From Flavobacteriales bacterium (lineage in GTDB: Bacteria; Bacteroidota; Bacteroidia; NORP154), in contig DTSC01000450.1 in assembly GCA_012965625.1 (NCBI GenBank), positions 1-20,665 of the forward strand: a DNA stretch of 20,665 nucleotides. Direction: 5' to 3'. Below are positions 1 to 8,941 of this stretch, in pieces. The position numbers and the translations under genes were made by a program. The notes beneath the pieces were generated by a model, which was not told the origin of the DNA, searched no databases, and saw nothing but the letters and a program-made list of their open reading frames with translations. The first letter of the stretch is position 1, and every line of letters begins with the position of its first letter.

Positions 1-1664
1 CAATAGCTCAAGAATTTATTGATTATGATATTAAAAAGAAGGCAAAAAGCGCCAATAAAGTATTGGCGTTTATTGATGAGCAACTAACCCTTGTTTATGA
101 AAAGCTGAGGACCTCAGAGAACAAAATGCAATCATTTAATAAACAAAACAAGATGGCAGGCAAGGGGGACTTTATCACGATTTATGTAGGCAAGTTAGAC
201 AATCTTGAATCTGAGCTTTTGGATTTAGAGCTAGAACAGAACATGCTTAAAGAAATCAACACTATGATAACTAATACTGAAGATATTGATGTATATAAGC
301 TCTTGCCGGTTTTAACAGGAGCCTCTTTTCAAGAAGAGATAACGGATCTTCTTTCAAAACTGAATGCTCTTTTATCAAGTAAGGAAGAGGTCTTATATAC
401 AGCTACCACACAGAGTGAAGAAATAAAAGCATTCAATTATAGGATAGAAGTTCAAAAGAAATTATTAATAGCTAGTATTAAAGCATTGGTCAATAAATGC
501 GAGGTGCGAAAAGAGACCTTAAAAGGCAAAATCAATGAAATTGAAGCCAAATTTATCAACTTGCCAACAAAGGAATTGGAATATGCCAGATTGCTTCGAC
601 TATTTTCAATTAACGAAAAATTTTACACTACGCTATTAGAAAAGAAAGCTGAATTTTCTATCTCTAAAGCAGGTTTTGTTTCAAAAAATGCCATACTTGA
701 AGTTGGTGTACCTCCTATCATCCCTGTTTCACCAGACAAACAAAAGGTCTTTACACTTGGAACGTTAGTAGCCCTATTTTTAAGTGGGCTTCTATTAATA
801 ATAAGCTATTTATTGCATAATAACATTATTTCTATCACAGACATATCCAAACAAACATCTGCTGCCATCCTGGGGGTTATACCTACCTATAAAAAGGATA
901 TTCCAATAACCCTGTTATTGGTTGACAAAAATCCAAAATCATTAATTGCTGAAGCTTTCCGTTCAATACGTACCAATTTACAATTTATTGATGGTAGTGA
1001 AGGCCCGAAAATTATTGCCGTCACATCTACAGTAGCAAGTGAAGGAAAAACTTTTGTAACCATTAATCTCGCCGGCATTATAGCATTTTCTGAGAAAAAG
1101 GTGATTGTTCTTGATTTAGATTTAAGAAAGCCTAAAATTCATCTCGGATTTAACTTTGAAAACAAAAAAGGAATAAGCACTATATTGAGCAACAAGGATA
1201 GGATAGAAGATTGTATCCAAAGCAGTACCCTTAAGAACCTTGATGTAATTACTGCTGGCCCAATTCCACCAAATCCTTCTGAGCTGATTATCAGCAAAAA
1301 AATGGATGAACTGATAGAATTCCTGAAAACCAAATATGATATCCTGGTTATTGATAATCCGCCAGTAGGTATTGTTACAGATGGTATTAGTATCATACAA
1401 AATGCAGACTATCCAATATATGTGTTTAGAGCAGACTTTTCTAAAAAAAACTATGTAAAAAATGTGGATAGACTAATCAATGAAAGTAATATTGGGAAAT
1501 TATCTGTGGTTTTAAATGGAATGGATACAGAATCAAAATATGGATATGGCAGTTATGAGCACGGTTATGGTTATGGTTATGGTTATGCATACGGTTATGG
1601 CTATTATGATGAAGAATCGGAAAAACACAAAAGCCCTTGGTATCGTAAAATATTTCGGTCATAA
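1..1664 (+). CDS. Wzz/Wzc-type chain-length regulator with BY-kinase domain (5' partial)
   Basis: The frame is open to the left edge, so the N-terminal Wzz half and first membrane segment lie outside the window; the TTG at 63 is internal. What remains is a long periplasmic coiled-coil region, the proline-rich PPxxPxSPxK stretch (about 709-739), the second membrane segment (about 750-825) and a cytoplasmic bacterial tyrosine kinase domain. That domain shows the EX2RX2R oligomerisation motif (EAFRSIR, about 952-972), a Walker A loop ASEGKT (about 1034-1051), Walker A' LDLDLRKP (about 1108-1133) and Walker B LVIDNPP (about 1344-1365). The C-terminus is a tyrosine cluster with 11 Tyr. The family controls polymer length and export of capsule, exopolysaccharide or O-antigen by cycling of autophosphorylation on the Tyr tail. 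Downstream sugar genes agree with this role. The Walker A lacks the usual PGEGK wording, but its Lys and Thr are present, so activity is likely. Confidence 0.93.
   Translation, partial: IAQEFIDYDIKKKAKSANKVLAFIDEQLTLVYEKLRTSENKMQSFNKQNKMAGKGDFITIYVGKLDNLESELLDLELEQNMLKEINTMITNTEDIDVYKLLPVLTGASFQEEITDLLSKLNALLSSKEEVLYTATTQSEEIKAFNYRIEVQKKLLIASIKALVNKCEVRKETLKGKINEIEAKFINLPTKELEYARLLRLFSINEKFYTTLLEKKAEFSISKAGFVSKNAILEVGVPPIIPVSPDKQKVFTLGTLVALFLSGLLLIISYLLHNNIISITDISKQTSAAILGVIPTYKKDIPITLLLVDKNPKSLIAEAFRSIRTNLQFIDGSEGPKIIAVTSTVASEGKTFVTINLAGIIAFSEKKVIVLDLDLRKPKIHLGFNFENKKGISTILSNKDRIEDCIQSSTLKNLDVITAGPIPPNPSELIISKKMDELIEFLKTKYDILVIDNPPVGIVTDGISIIQNADYPIYVFRADFSKKNYVKNVDRLINESNIGKLSVVLNGMDTESKYGYGSYEHGYGYGYGYAYGYGYYDEESEKHKSPWYRKIFRS
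1537..1614 (+). repeat. Tyr/Gly-rich tail with GGTTAT hexamer tandem repeat
   Basis: This in-frame low-complexity segment of the BY-kinase gene contains four perfect consecutive GGTTAT units (1563-1586), each coding Gly-Tyr, flanked by related degenerate units. In BY-kinases the C-terminal Tyr cluster is the autophosphorylation substrate. A change in hexamer number would add or remove Gly-Tyr pairs without breaking the frame. Confidence 0.85.
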
Positions 1665-1702
1665 ATGCCCGCTTTCGACTTAAACCCTACTCTCTTAATA
1701 CC

Positions 1703-2245
1703 ATGAATATCCAACCAACTCCGATAAAAGATCTTATTATTATAAAACCTGATATATATGAAGATGAAAGGGGATACTTCTTTGAATCCTACAATTTTAA
1801 TAAATTCTCTAAGCATTCCCTTCCTGTCAGATTTGTTCAAGATAATGAGTCCCTATCCCAAAAAGGAGTTCTAAGGGGTTTGCATTTTCAAAATCCCCCT
1901 TTTGCTCAGGCGAAATTGGTGAGGGCTATTAAGGGCGCAATTTTAGATATTGTCGTTGATCTTAGAAAATCTTCGGAATCATATGGCCAACATTTTTCCA
2001 TACAGCTGAATGAGAAGAATAAACAGATGCTTTATATCCCTGAAGGATTTGCACATGGATTTGTAACGCTTGAAGACCAAACACTTTTTTCTTATAAATG
2101 CTCAAATTTCTATAACAAAGATGCAGAAAACACCATAAGCTGGAATGATCCAGATTTAAAGATTGATTGGCAAGTAAAACAACCAATTTTATCTGAAAAA
2201 GACAATAGAGGAGTCCCTTTTAACACCTATACAAGCCCGTTTTAA
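1703..2245 (+). CDS. rfbC: dTDP-4-dehydrorhamnose 3,5-epimerase (RmlC)
   Basis: The enzyme epimerises dTDP-4-keto-6-deoxy-glucose at C3 and C5, the third step of dTDP-L-rhamnose synthesis, in the cytoplasm. The 180-residue length is normal for the cupin-fold RmlC family. Visible family motifs are DERGYFFE near residue 24, RGLHFQ with the catalytic base His61, IPEGFAHGF near residue 112, and SYKCSNFYN with Tyr131, which matches the conserved acid Tyr. The ATG at 1703 sits 38 bases after the kinase stop, so it is probably in the same operon. No rfbA, rfbB or rfbD is in this window, so the other pathway genes must lie elsewhere. A related 3-epimerase or 5-epimerase acting on another dTDP-deoxysugar is possible. 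Confidence 0.93.
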   Translation: MNIQPTPIKDLIIIKPDIYEDERGYFFESYNFNKFSKHSLPVRFVQDNESLSQKGVLRGLHFQNPPFAQAKLVRAIKGAILDIVVDLRKSSESYGQHFSIQLNEKNKQMLYIPEGFAHGFVTLEDQTLFSYKCSNFYNKDAENTISWNDPDLKIDWQVKQPILSEKDNRGVPFNTYTSPF

Positions 2246-2283
2246 TCACTTATTTGAATCATTAGCATTATAATATTTTCACA

Positions 2284-3417
2284 ATGACAAACTTGTATTT
2301 AGGATATTTAGTATTTTTTATTGTTGCTACTTTATTTTCTTTTTTGATAAATCGTCTTTTTCTGAAATTTTCAAAAAATCTTGGCACAAGATCGAAAAGA
2401 GAAATTATACGCTGGGAAACAAAACACAAACCAGCTTTAGGAGGTATTTCGTTTTATATTCTATTTCTATTGTCAATTATATCCTATGCATATGTTTTTA
2501 ATCAAAGTGGCACAATATTCAATAAACAATATATTGGATTTACTTTGGCAGTAAGTTTAGCTTTCCTTATGGGACTTGCTGACGATGCCTATGACACAAT
2601 TCCCTTACTTAAGCTATCTACCCAATTATTTTGTGGATTCATCCTGATCTATTCTGGCATTTATATTAATATCTTTGATGATTTATTGTTAAACTATGGA
2701 TTAACATTATTTTGGATAGTTTCGATAATGAATGCCATGAACCTTTTGGATAACATGGATGCTATCTCTAGCATTGTATCTGTTTTTGTAATCTTAACAG
2801 GTATGTTAATAATTTATTTAGAGGACGACATAACCAATGCTTATTTCCTATTACTTACTGGCGTTATGGCCGGAGTCCTTGGATTTCTTTACTTTAACTG
2901 GTATCCATCAAAGGTTTATATGGGCGACACAGGCAGCCAATTTCTTGGTTTATTCCTTGCAATTATTGGTATTATCTATTTCTGGAATTTACCTTCACCC
3001 AGTTTACCAGCAGATAGAACCCAGCTTTTGGACACACCCTCCTTTTTATTGAAGTCCTCAAAAAATGTATTGATTGCAGTACTCGCCTTTATTGTTCCTA
3101 TTGTGGACACAAGTACCGTTTTCATTAATCGGATTGCCAAGGGCACCTCTCCCTTTATTGGAGGAAAGGACCACACCTCTCATCACCTTTCTTATCTAGG
3201 ATTTAATGAGAAGAAAATAGCACTATTGTATATGATAATTTGTATTGTTTCCTTAATCATGACATACTATATCTTACAATATATTGATCGTTGGAGCATT
3301 TTACATCTTGTGTGTTTTTCCTTATATATTTTAGTTGTATTTCTTACTTTATTTCTCACAACAAAAATCAGCTCTCCCAAGAGTGCTAATTCCAGCAACA
3401 TACTAAAAACTAAATGA
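2284..3417 (+). CDS. WecA/MraY-family polyprenyl-phosphate glycosyl-1-phosphate transferase
   Basis: This is a polytopic inner-membrane enzyme of 377 residues with about ten or eleven hydrophobic segments. Diagnostic motifs of the family appear in order: ADDAYDT around residues 99-105 (paired metal-binding Asp), NAMNLLDNMDAIS around 148-160, YMGDTGSQF around 213-221, and a His-rich loop DHTSHH near 296. The family transfers a sugar-1-phosphate, usually GlcNAc-1-P or a related amino sugar, from a UDP-sugar to undecaprenyl phosphate, and so starts a lipid-linked glycan. The surrounding polysaccharide genes favour a WecA/WbpL-like role over MraY, which would be expected in a division and cell-wall cluster. 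The exact sugar cannot be read from sequence. The last base pairs overlap the next gene. Confidence 0.9.
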   Translation: MTNLYLGYLVFFIVATLFSFLINRLFLKFSKNLGTRSKREIIRWETKHKPALGGISFYILFLLSIISYAYVFNQSGTIFNKQYIGFTLAVSLAFLMGLADDAYDTIPLLKLSTQLFCGFILIYSGIYINIFDDLLLNYGLTLFWIVSIMNAMNLLDNMDAISSIVSVFVILTGMLIIYLEDDITNAYFLLLTGVMAGVLGFLYFNWYPSKVYMGDTGSQFLGLFLAIIGIIYFWNLPSPSLPADRTQLLDTPSFLLKSSKNVLIAVLAFIVPIVDTSTVFINRIAKGTSPFIGGKDHTSHHLSYLGFNEKKIALLYMIICIVSLIMTYYILQYIDRWSILHLVCFSLYILVVFLTLFLTTKISSPKSANSSNILKTK

Positions 3418-4505
3418 GAAACTCCAAACAAGCAGAAAGATTGATTGGGTATTTTGCAAAAAGTGATAAAAACAGGAAACGGCTTATCTCATTCATCGGA
3501 TTAGGGCTCTTGCTGGTTATTTTCAGATTATTTAGCTTTTCTTCTGCACAGTTAGAAGAAAAAATTGATTTTCACAAACAGTTTATTGATGATTATGGCA
3601 TCTATGCGCTCGATTTACCTAATCAAATCGACTTTTGTGGAGAAAAGATGCCAATGAATGATCTAAACTTAGAAGAACGCTTAGACAAGGAACTACTTTC
3701 CAACACTTACTTTCAGTCAAATACAATGCTTTACTTTAAAAAAGCAAGCAGGTGGTTTCCGGTAATTGAGCCAATTCTAAAAGAAAACGGAATCCCAGAT
3801 GATTTCAAATATCTTCCTTTGGTTGAGAGTAATCTTTCTAACGTTGTTTCCCCTGCTGGTGCCACCGGCTATTGGCAATTAATGAAGTCTACTGCCAAAC
3901 AATTTAACCTAGAAGTTAATGATGTAGTAGACGAGAGATATAATATGGTTTTATCTACAAGAGCAGCATGCAGGTATTTAAAAAACAGCTATGCAGAATT
4001 TAATAATTGGACATTGTGTGCTGCCGCATATAATATGGGGATCGATGGAATAAAAAAACAACTTAAGAGACAGAAGGCAACCAACTATTATGATTTATAT
4101 CTGAATTCAGAAACTTCTAGATACGTGTTTAGGTTATTAGCTATCAAAGAAATTATGACCAATCCTGAAAATTACGGTTATCATTTTCGAGAAGAGCATC
4201 TCTATCCGAAAATCAAATACTCTACCTTAATGGTTGATACTCCCATTAACAATATTGCAGAATTTGCAAAAACTCAAAATGTGAACTATAGAATAATAAA
4301 AATTCATAATCCCTGGCTTAGAAAAAATTACTTGACCAATAAAACCAGGAAGAACTATAAAATTCTTGTGCCAGACTCTGGTTATTATGTAATCGAAACA
4401 TTAGAACATGACTCACAAAATACCCTGTTGAGTAATGATTCTAGTCAGATAAGAAAAAATATAGTTATCACCAACGACACTTTAGATTCCAGCCAAGCAA
4501 AATAA
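3414..4505 (+). CDS. Membrane-anchored lytic transglycosylase (SLT domain)
   Basis: The 363-residue protein has a basic N-terminus, one membrane anchor at about residues 23-45, and an extracytoplasmic SLT (goose-lysozyme-like) domain at about 110-240. The catalytic Glu is E138 in PLVESNLSN, followed by the family segment SPAGATGYWQLM and later CAAAYNMG. Such enzymes cleave peptidoglycan between MurNAc and GlcNAc. The C-terminal 100 residues contain no clear LysM consensus; they look like a diverged binding domain (around residues 285-345). The ATG overlaps the TGA of the preceding gene in an ATGA arrangement, which implies translational coupling with the glycan-initiating transferase. A plausible role is making gaps in the wall for envelope or polysaccharide export machinery, though general wall turnover is equally possible. 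Confidence 0.88.
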   Translation: MRNSKQAERLIGYFAKSDKNRKRLISFIGLGLLLVIFRLFSFSSAQLEEKIDFHKQFIDDYGIYALDLPNQIDFCGEKMPMNDLNLEERLDKELLSNTYFQSNTMLYFKKASRWFPVIEPILKENGIPDDFKYLPLVESNLSNVVSPAGATGYWQLMKSTAKQFNLEVNDVVDERYNMVLSTRAACRYLKNSYAEFNNWTLCAAAYNMGIDGIKKQLKRQKATNYYDLYLNSETSRYVFRLLAIKEIMTNPENYGYHFREEHLYPKIKYSTLMVDTPINNIAEFAKTQNVNYRIIKIHNPWLRKNYLTNKTRKNYKILVPDSGYYVIETLEHDSQNTLLSNDSSQIRKNIVITNDTLDSSQAK

Positions 4506-4552
4506 TACAGTTAAGACAATAATTGAAACAATTAACAACAACCACTAGAAGG

Positions 4553-7450
4553 ATGTCAAGTCTTGGGCAAAATGGAATTAAAACTGAACTAAAGGAGATT
4601 GATATTCAAGGTGCAAGAGAGAACAATCTGCGCAATATTGACATTAAAATACCTAGAAATAAATTGGTTGTTATTACAGGATTAAGTGGTAGTGGGAAGT
4701 CTTCTTTGGCATTTGACACTATTTATGCTGAAGGCCAACGTAGGTATATAGAAAGTTTTTCAAGGTATGTACGTCAATTCCTCGGCGGTTCAAAAAGACC
4801 TGATGTTGACAAAATCTCTGGTCTTAGCCCTGTTATTTCAGTAGAACAAAAAACAACCAGCAGGAACCCAAGGTCAACTGTTGGAACTACAACAGAAATC
4901 TATGATTTTTTGCGATTATTATTTGCAAGAGTTGCTGAAGCTTATTCATTTAATACTGGTGAGAAAATGGTTCGATTCACTAGAGAACAAATTATAGAAC
5001 TATTGTATCAGAAATTTAATGATCAAAACATTATGATCCTTGCACCTGTAGTAACTGGAAGAAAAGGACATTACAAGGAACTATTTATCCAAATTCTCAG
5101 AAAAGGGTTTCTTAAGGTAAGGGTAGATCAAGAGATAATTGAAATAAGTTCAAGACTAAAAGTGGATAGATACAAGACCCATGATATTGAAATTGTAATT
5201 GACCAAGTAAAAGTAAATGATAATTCAAAAGACCGAATAACGGAATCAGTCGCTTTAGCGTTGGGCCAAAGCAATGGAACCATATTAGTTATTGCTGATT
5301 CAGCAAAGAAACCAAGTTCTAATAACCCTGTATACTTTAGCAAATCATTGATGTGCCCTACAACGGGAATATCTTATGCTGAACCAGAACCTAATAGCTT
5401 TTCATTCAATTCACCATATGGTGCATGTCAAGAATGCAAAGGAACGGGGGCTGTTTATGAAATTGATATAAAAAAGATAATCCCAAATCCAAGACTAAGC
5501 ATAAATGAAGGTGGAATAGAACCAATTGGGAAGAAGAGAAATACTTGGATTTTCAAACAACTGGAAGCCATAACTAAGAAACATGCATTTTCTTTAGACA
5601 CCCCCCTAAAAGATATATCTGAAGAAACCAAAAAGATGATTTTTTATGGAACATCTGAAATGTTGAAAATCAAGAACTTAATTTATGAGAATGACAAAGC
5701 AAAACATGTCTCTACAGATTATACACTTAACTTTGAGGGTATTGTCAACTTTTTATTAAGCCAATACAAAGAATCTCCAAGTCCTGCAACTAAAAAATGG
5801 GTGGTTGGTTATATGACTAATGAACCATGTAAAATATGTGAAGGTAAGCGATTAAAATTAGAGTCATTGCATTTTAAGATTAATGGTAAAAATATTGCTG
5901 ATATAGCCAACTTGGATATAAAATCTCTTGCAAATTGGGTTAATAATCTAAAGTCTAAGCTTGGCAATAAACAAATAATTATTGCTGATGAAATTCTCAA
6001 AGAACTTAAAACAAGAATTCAATTCATGCTCGATGTAGGGTTAGAATATTTAACCCTGAACAGAAGTGCAAAGGAATTGTCTGGAGGTGAGTCCCAAAGG
6101 ATAAGACTTGCCACTCAAATAGGATCTCAACTTGTAGGTGTATTGTATATTCTTGATGAACCCAGCATTGGTTTACATCAAAGAGACAACTCCAAACTAA
6201 TTGAGGCCTTATTAAAACTTAGAGATGCAGGGAATTCCGTTATTGTAGTAGAGCATGATAAACAAATGATTAAAAATGCTGATCATATAATAGATATTGG
6301 TCCAGGAGCTGGAGTCTTAGGAGGACAAGTCGTTGCAGAGGGCAGGCCAGACAAAATCAAAGATGGTATAACCGCTGATTATTTATTGGGTAAACGGAAG
6401 ATTGAAATACCTGATGAAAGAAATAAAGGTAATGGGAAGGTGTTAGTTCTTAAAGGAGCAAAGGGTAACAATCTTAAAAACGTTACTCTCGAACTTCCAT
6501 TAGGTGAATTTATTTGTATCACAGGAGTTTCAGGCAGTGGAAAATCTACCTTGATAAACAAAACATTATATCCAATCCTTAAAAAATATTACCATCAAGC
6601 CCAAGAAAGACCCCTGAAATATGATAAAATTGAGGGTTTAGAGAATCTCGACAAGGTAATAGAAATAAACCAGTCGCCTATTGGCCGAACCCCTAGGTCT
6701 AATCCAGCCACCTATACAAAAGCCTTCACAGATATTCGGAACCTATATGTTAATCTTCCCGAAGCAAAAATACGTGGCTATAAACCTGGCAGATTCTCCT
6801 TTAATGTGTCGGGAGGAAGATGCGAAACATGTAAAGGAGCAGGATTGAGGACCATAGAGCTGAGTTTTTTACCTGATATATATGTCAATTGTGAAACTTG
6901 TAACGGCAAAAGATATAACAGAGAAACTTTAGTAATTCGATTTAAAGGAAAATCAGTAAATGATGTCTTGGACATGACAATCGACCAAGCGGTAACCTTT
7001 TTCAGCAACTTTCCTGCAATTCTGCAAAAGATTAAAACCTTACAAGATGTTGGCTTGGGTTATATTAAATTGGGACAACCTTCAACCACCCTTTCAGGAG
7101 GAGAGGCTCAAAGGGTAAAATTAGCTGCTGAATTATCAAAAAAAACGACTGGAAATTCCATGTACATTCTTGATGAACCAACAACAGGCCTGCATTTTGA
7201 AGATGTCAGGGTCCTTTTAGATGTTTTGAACAAACTTGTTTCAAAAGGCAATAGTGTTATTGTAATTGAGCACAATATGGATATTATTAAAATGGCAGAT
7301 CATATAATTGACCTTGGACCTGAAGGAGGAGATGCAGGAGGTCAAATAATCACTCAAGGAACACCAAAGGATGTTTCGGAAAATAAAGATAGTTTTACTG
7401 CAAAATATCTAAGAGAAGAATTATATAATCATATTGACCAGAAACCTTAA
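4553..7450 (+). CDS. uvrA: UvrABC excinuclease subunit A
   Basis: UvrA is the damage-recognition ATPase of nucleotide excision repair and loads UvrB onto DNA. I chose the ATG at 4553 because GARENNLRNIDI, the conserved family N-terminus, begins about 19 residues later; a TTG at 4523 would add ten residues of no family character. The product is 965 residues, a normal length. It has two ABC modules: Walker A GLSGSGKSS near residue 43, signature LSGGESQR near 508 with ILDEPSIGLH, then Walker A GVSGSGKST near 658, signature LSGGEAQR and ILDEPTTGLH. Zinc modules are visible as CKICEG, and as CETCKGAG plus CETCNGKRY (about 757 and 780). The first zinc site reads CPTT where many homologues have CPxC. 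The gene begins about 47 bases after the transglycosylase stop. Confidence 0.96.
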   Translation: MSSLGQNGIKTELKEIDIQGARENNLRNIDIKIPRNKLVVITGLSGSGKSSLAFDTIYAEGQRRYIESFSRYVRQFLGGSKRPDVDKISGLSPVISVEQKTTSRNPRSTVGTTTEIYDFLRLLFARVAEAYSFNTGEKMVRFTREQIIELLYQKFNDQNIMILAPVVTGRKGHYKELFIQILRKGFLKVRVDQEIIEISSRLKVDRYKTHDIEIVIDQVKVNDNSKDRITESVALALGQSNGTILVIADSAKKPSSNNPVYFSKSLMCPTTGISYAEPEPNSFSFNSPYGACQECKGTGAVYEIDIKKIIPNPRLSINEGGIEPIGKKRNTWIFKQLEAITKKHAFSLDTPLKDISEETKKMIFYGTSEMLKIKNLIYENDKAKHVSTDYTLNFEGIVNFLLSQYKESPSPATKKWVVGYMTNEPCKICEGKRLKLESLHFKINGKNIADIANLDIKSLANWVNNLKSKLGNKQIIIADEILKELKTRIQFMLDVGLEYLTLNRSAKELSGGESQRIRLATQIGSQLVGVLYILDEPSIGLHQRDNSKLIEALLKLRDAGNSVIVVEHDKQMIKNADHIIDIGPGAGVLGGQVVAEGRPDKIKDGITADYLLGKRKIEIPDERNKGNGKVLVLKGAKGNNLKNVTLELPLGEFICITGVSGSGKSTLINKTLYPILKKYYHQAQERPLKYDKIEGLENLDKVIEINQSPIGRTPRSNPATYTKAFTDIRNLYVNLPEAKIRGYKPGRFSFNVSGGRCETCKGAGLRTIELSFLPDIYVNCETCNGKRYNRETLVIRFKGKSVNDVLDMTIDQAVTFFSNFPAILQKIKTLQDVGLGYIKLGQPSTTLSGGEAQRVKLAAELSKKTTGNSMYILDEPTTGLHFEDVRVLLDVLNKLVSKGNSVIVIEHNMDIIKMADHIIDLGPEGGDAGGQIITQGTPKDVSENKDSFTAKYLREELYNHIDQKP

Positions 7451-7454
7451 TGAC

Positions 7455-8165
7455 ATGATAAAAAAAAGAGATGACAAAATAAAAAGAGCCTTTTCTGAAA
7501 AGGACTGGAATGAGATCAAAACCTCCGATTCATGGCAAATATTTAAGATTATGTCAGAATTTGTTGAAGGGTTTGAAACCCTAGCCAAGATAGGCCCCTG
7601 CGTATCTGTCTTTGGTTCTGCAAGAACCTTGCCTAGCAATAAATATTATAAACTCGCTGAAGATATCGGCTTCCGACTTACGAAAGCTGGATATGGTGTT
7701 ATTACAGGTGGCGGACCTGGAATAATGGAAGCTGCAAACAAAGGTGCCAAAAACGCAAATGGAAGATCTGTAGGGTTGAATATTGTTCTTCCGTTTGAAC
7801 AGGAAGCAAATAAATATATTGATCTTGACAAATTAATCAATTTCAATTATTTCTTCGTCAGAAAAGTAATGTTCACCAAATATTCACAAGGATTTATCGT
7901 TCTCCCTGGAGGATTTGGAACAATGGATGAATTTTTTGAAGCCATTACATTAATTCAAACTAATAAAATTGGGAAATTCCCAATTGTACTTGTAGGTAAA
8001 AAGTTTTGGGAAGGCATGATAGATTGGATTAAATCATCGCTTCTAGAGGAGAAAAATATCAATGCTGCTGATTTAAATTTGTTTATCGTGGTTGATAATC
8101 CTGAGGATGCTGTCAAACAGATCAACAAGTTCTATAAAAAGTATCTGTTGAAACCAAACTTCTAA
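7455..8165 (+). CDS. LOG/TIGR00730-family nucleoside-5'-monophosphate phosphoribohydrolase
   Basis: The protein has a Rossmann-like fold and the two signatures of the lysine-decarboxylase-like (LOG) family: GGGPGIMEAANKGA at about residues 84-97 and LPGGFGTMDEFFE at about 150-162. The PGGxGTxxE motif carries the catalytic Glu and phosphate-binding loop. Characterised relatives hydrolyse the N-glycosidic bond of cytokinin-type or ordinary purine nucleoside monophosphates. The older name 'lysine decarboxylase' is an annotation artefact because there is no PLP site. The ATG at 7455 lies four bases after the uvrA stop, so the two are probably co-transcribed. A TTG at 7434 inside the end of uvrA would add seven residues and is less likely. 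The physiological substrate is unknown. Length (236 residues) is normal for the longer bacterial subfamily. Confidence 0.88.
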   Translation: MIKKRDDKIKRAFSEKDWNEIKTSDSWQIFKIMSEFVEGFETLAKIGPCVSVFGSARTLPSNKYYKLAEDIGFRLTKAGYGVITGGGPGIMEAANKGAKNANGRSVGLNIVLPFEQEANKYIDLDKLINFNYFFVRKVMFTKYSQGFIVLPGGFGTMDEFFEAITLIQTNKIGKFPIVLVGKKFWEGMIDWIKSSLLEEKNINAADLNLFIVVDNPEDAVKQINKFYKKYLLKPNF

Positions 8166-8194
8166 TTTTCCTTACCGCTAGAAAGAATTAAATA

Positions 8195-8941
8195 GTGTTA
8201 TTATTTCAAAACTACATTCTTTTATTCATGGTTTTGGTTTTTGACCCTGTCAATCAACAAACACCTGAACCAACAATAAATGTTTCAATTCCTGAAAGTG
8301 TGGTCATAGGGGAATCCTTCAAATTGTCAATTACTATTATAAAGAATAACCTTAATAGTTTCGCAAAAGCCCAATTAAATTTACCTTCAGGGTTCATACC
8401 TGAACCAATTGAAACAGAAAATGCCAAATTTCTGTTTGAAGAAAAAACTATAAAATTTATATGGGACAGAATGCCGTCAAAACCAGAACTCATAATTTGC
8501 ATGAATATTAATACTGAAAATGCTTCAGAAGGAATAAAAGGAATTAGTGGCGTTTTTGCTTATCTCGATGGAAGCGTTAAAAAAGAAAAATACATTCAAA
8601 GTTCGATAATTAAGATCGAGGAGCCTTCAACTGCTTCCATCCCTAAAGGAGAAGTAGCTCCATCACATAAGATTCCTGAGAGCTCAGATCAGCAAGATCA
8701 ATTAGAATATAGGATTCAGATTGCAGCGGCATCTAATAGAATTGATATAAAGGAATTGGCAAATAAGCACAATATTGAAAAGCTTCTTAAGGAAGAAATC
8801 CATAATGGGCTGCTCAAATATACAGTTGGTCCTTATTCTACGTACAATATAGCCAGAAAGCAACAGTCTTATTATAGAATAACAAAAGGTGTAAAGGGTG
8901 CGTTCATAATCACATATAAGAAAGGTAAAAGAATCCCCTAA
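8195..8941 (+). CDS. Exported protein with C-terminal SPOR-like module
   Basis: The 248-residue product begins with a hydrophobic stretch of about 16 residues that fits a signal peptide, although its n-region lacks positive charge. The GTG at 8195 is preferred because the next ATG (8228) would remove most of this segment, and a stop lies just upstream. Residues about 27-145 look like an all-beta domain (alternating polar and hydrophobic strands, extracellular adhesion or BatD-like in feel), but I do not recognise a family. After a Ser/Pro-rich linker, residues about 168-248 match the module repeated in the next gene: YRIQIAAAS, then LLKYTVGPYSTYNIAR, then GAFIITYKKGKRIP. This resembles SPOR-type peptidoglycan-binding domains. 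It probably acts in the periplasm together with the downstream barrel protein. The specific function is unknown. Confidence 0.72.
   Translation: MLLFQNYILLFMVLVFDPVNQQTPEPTINVSIPESVVIGESFKLSITIIKNNLNSFAKAQLNLPSGFIPEPIETENAKFLFEEKTIKFIWDRMPSKPELIICMNINTENASEGIKGISGVFAYLDGSVKKEKYIQSSIIKIEEPSTASIPKGEVAPSHKIPESSDQQDQLEYRIQIAAASNRIDIKELANKHNIEKLLKEEIHNGLLKYTVGPYSTYNIARKQQSYYRITKGVKGAFIITYKKGKRIP

Noticed and set aside
63..65. TTG as the start of the BY-kinase gene
   Set aside because: The frame is open to base 3 with family-like helical sequence, and the product would otherwise lack the Wzz N-terminus, so the gene simply crosses the window edge.
1537..1614. CRISPR-like or regulatory repeat
   Set aside because: The repeats are contiguous hexamers in frame in a coding tail with no spacers.
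4523..4552. TTG start for uvrA adding ten residues
   Set aside because: The extra residues are Thr-rich and not family-like; the ATG at 4553 gives the usual N-terminus.
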